NCBI GenBank assembly: GCA_031291845.1
Contig: JARLIH010000311.1
Span: 1 to 35,398, forward strand
Direction: 5' to 3'
Length of the DNA: 35,398 nucleotides
Source: Isosphaeraceae bacterium
Lineage (GTDB): Bacteria > Planctomycetota > Planctomycetia > Isosphaerales > Isosphaeraceae
Below the pieces are notes generated by a model. The model worked only from the letters and a program-made list of their open reading frames with translations, was not told the origin of the DNA and searched no databases. The position numbers and the translations under genes were made by a program. Below are positions 35,201 through 35,398 of this stretch, one piece after another (position 1 is the first letter of the stretch; each line of letters begins with the position of its first letter).

Positions 35201-35398
35201 CGAGCGACGGGCGGGCGCGCGGTCTCACTGCGCCGAGGCCCGAGGGCCAGGTGCGGGCGCTGCGCCGGGCGTACGAAAAGGCGGGCGTTTCGCCGGCGAC
35301 CGTCGGCTACGTCGAGGCGCACGGGACAGGGACGGCCGCGGGCGACCTGTCCGAGGTCGAGTCGCTCACGTCGGTTTTCCGCGAGGCGGGCGCGGCGC
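32284..35398 (+). CDS. PfaA-like type I polyketide/PUFA synthase with two N-terminal flavin ER-like domains, 5' part
   Basis: The first 1,038 codons of a large open gene that runs off the window end. Residues 1-215 form a nitronate-monooxygenase (2-nitropropane dioxygenase)/PfaD-like domain, with GHEAGG at 134-139 and RGGVG at 164-168. Residues 318-620 are a second, fuller one: TRYPIVQGPMTRVSD, EGRECGGHVG (450-459), FAGGIHDGRS (491-499) and GTAYLFTTE. A helical linker leads to a ketosynthase from about 683 (DVAIVGMAAIAPG), with active Cys878 in VDAACGSS and His1013 in EAHGTGT. PfaD-type enoyl reductases normally are separate proteins in PUFA synthases. The ATG at 32284 follows a strong GGAGGAGAG site. 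Acyltransferase, ACP and reductase domains presumably follow outside the window. No product can be named. Confidence 0.92.
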   Translation, partial: MHGNIPRMIALSPRCPDRPELVVAAGRAGALGVFDLGPSVGLSNGFGAVEAAARFLGERAFGVRLDGNRWDDELVRSFPRSVRVVWVTTAVDGDWATTLGRLRHSGRLVVAEVRAREDAWAAAAAGCDGLVLAGHEAGGRGGEESSYILLQATLARPVPPVWVRGGVGPRVAAACVAMGARGVVLEGALLLARESPLDELARERIRIWDGSETLVIGRSTGEPVRVYAPPGDAVLERLRQAEGAGAVAWQRAVDAHVGWGRDQAWPIGPEAAWAARLASRCVTAGGIVQAFETAVEEGIEQAVTHRPLAEEGSALAVAHGTRYPIVQGPMTRVSDTAEFARAVAEGGALPFLALAMMRRAEVKALLEDAKARLGERSWGVGLLGFLPPELRREQTEEILKARPPFALIAGGRPDQSAALERDGIATYLHVPSPGLLRQYLGEGARRFVLEGRECGGHVGPRSSFVLWEQAVEVIEQAVDRGLPAEALHVLFAGGIHDGRSAAGVAAICASIAARGVKVGVLVGTAYLFTTEAVSTGAIVPRFQAEAVACSRTVLLETGPGHEVRVCPSPFTEAFQAERRRLLGERRPAAEIREVLEGLNVGRLRVATKGVDRGVGEGASLAHVTEPEQVARGLYMLGQVATLRQEITTIGALHRELTEGSAAWLDRVANAGPVAAAPPPPRPSDVAIVGMAAIAPGAGDVRTFWENTLRGVDAITEVPEDRWNWRLYYDPDPKAPDKIISKWGGFLPDVPFDPLRYGMPPTSLPSIEPMHLLTLEAVRAALDDAGYGQRPFVRERTAVVLGAGGGAAQLAMGYAFRSYLPLLDTVLPGGGREALERCGAALPEWTEDSFPGILLNVAAGRVANRFDLGGANYTVDAACGSSLAAASLAVRELETGAADMVILGGADTVQNPFTYLAFSKTHAFSPRGRCRPFDASADGIVISEGVAVLVLKRLADAERDGDRIYAVIKGLGASSDGRARGLTAPRPEGQVRALRRAYEKAGVSPATVGYVEAHGTGTAAGDLSEVESLTSVFREAGAA

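Noticed and set aside
32389..35322. A 977-codon reverse open frame
   Set aside because: It is antisense to the synthase gene, whose forward frame shows tandem NMO-like domains and a complete KS active site. The reverse product is Arg/Pro/His-rich noise.

Overview
The window is a GC-rich (roughly 65%), densely packed bacterial chromosome segment. No rRNA, tRNA, CRISPR array, transposase or phage gene was seen. The gene set suggests a planctomycete, perhaps of the Gemmatales/Isosphaerales type: an ECF sigma factor with a zinc-finger anti-sigma, two GH57 glucan enzymes with a GalT-like protein, a BatA/BatBC/BatD locus, several lineage-restricted hypothetical proteins, and a giant PfaA-like synthase with flavin enoyl-reductase-like domains fused in front of the ketosynthase. 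This assignment comes from remembered gene content, not from a search.

Layout. 0.4-7.3 kb (+): a GH57 hydrolase, galT, an intact endonuclease/exonuclease/phosphatase (EEP) protein, an unknown 169-aa protein and a GH57 4-alpha-glucanotransferase, closely spaced like one alpha-glucan operon with a two-gene insert. 7.5-8.9 kb (+): a DUF58 protein and a small membrane protein, i.e. part of the MoxR/Bat aerotolerance-type system without MoxR. 8.8-11.3 kb: a membrane-anchored EEP protein (-) and an acyltransferase-3 (+), divergent. 16.0-11.2 kb (-): queF, a SAM hydroxide adenosyltransferase (DUF62), bioA, bioD and a bitopic protein with a long disordered N-terminus. 16.1-16.7 kb (+): a GGQ release-factor-like protein. 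19.9-16.8 kb (-): ECF sigma, zinc-finger anti-sigma and a large secreted protein. 20.1-20.9 kb (-): two small conserved-looking proteins and a strong terminator hairpin. 21.2-22.4 kb (+): a DEAD-box RNA helicase with a TTG start. 30.3-22.4 kb (-): two adjacent dynamin-like GTPases, BatA, a BatB-BatC fusion and BatD, in one direction with short gaps. 30.6-31.0 kb (+): a small helical protein. 32.1-31.2 kb (-): a secreted protein. From 32.3 kb to the window end (+): the open 5' part of the synthase gene.

The most interesting items are the GTPase pair, whose G motifs are degenerate in complementary ways and which lies directly upstream of the Bat genes; the synthase with two tandem nitronate-monooxygenase/PfaD-like domains before the KS, including a short AT-rich codon patch; the EEP plus unknown pair inside the glucan operon; and a dispersed palindromic repeat found once at 7.36 kb and as an inverted pair at 31.1 kb. 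All functions are inferred from sequence motifs and family knowledge; no database search was possible.
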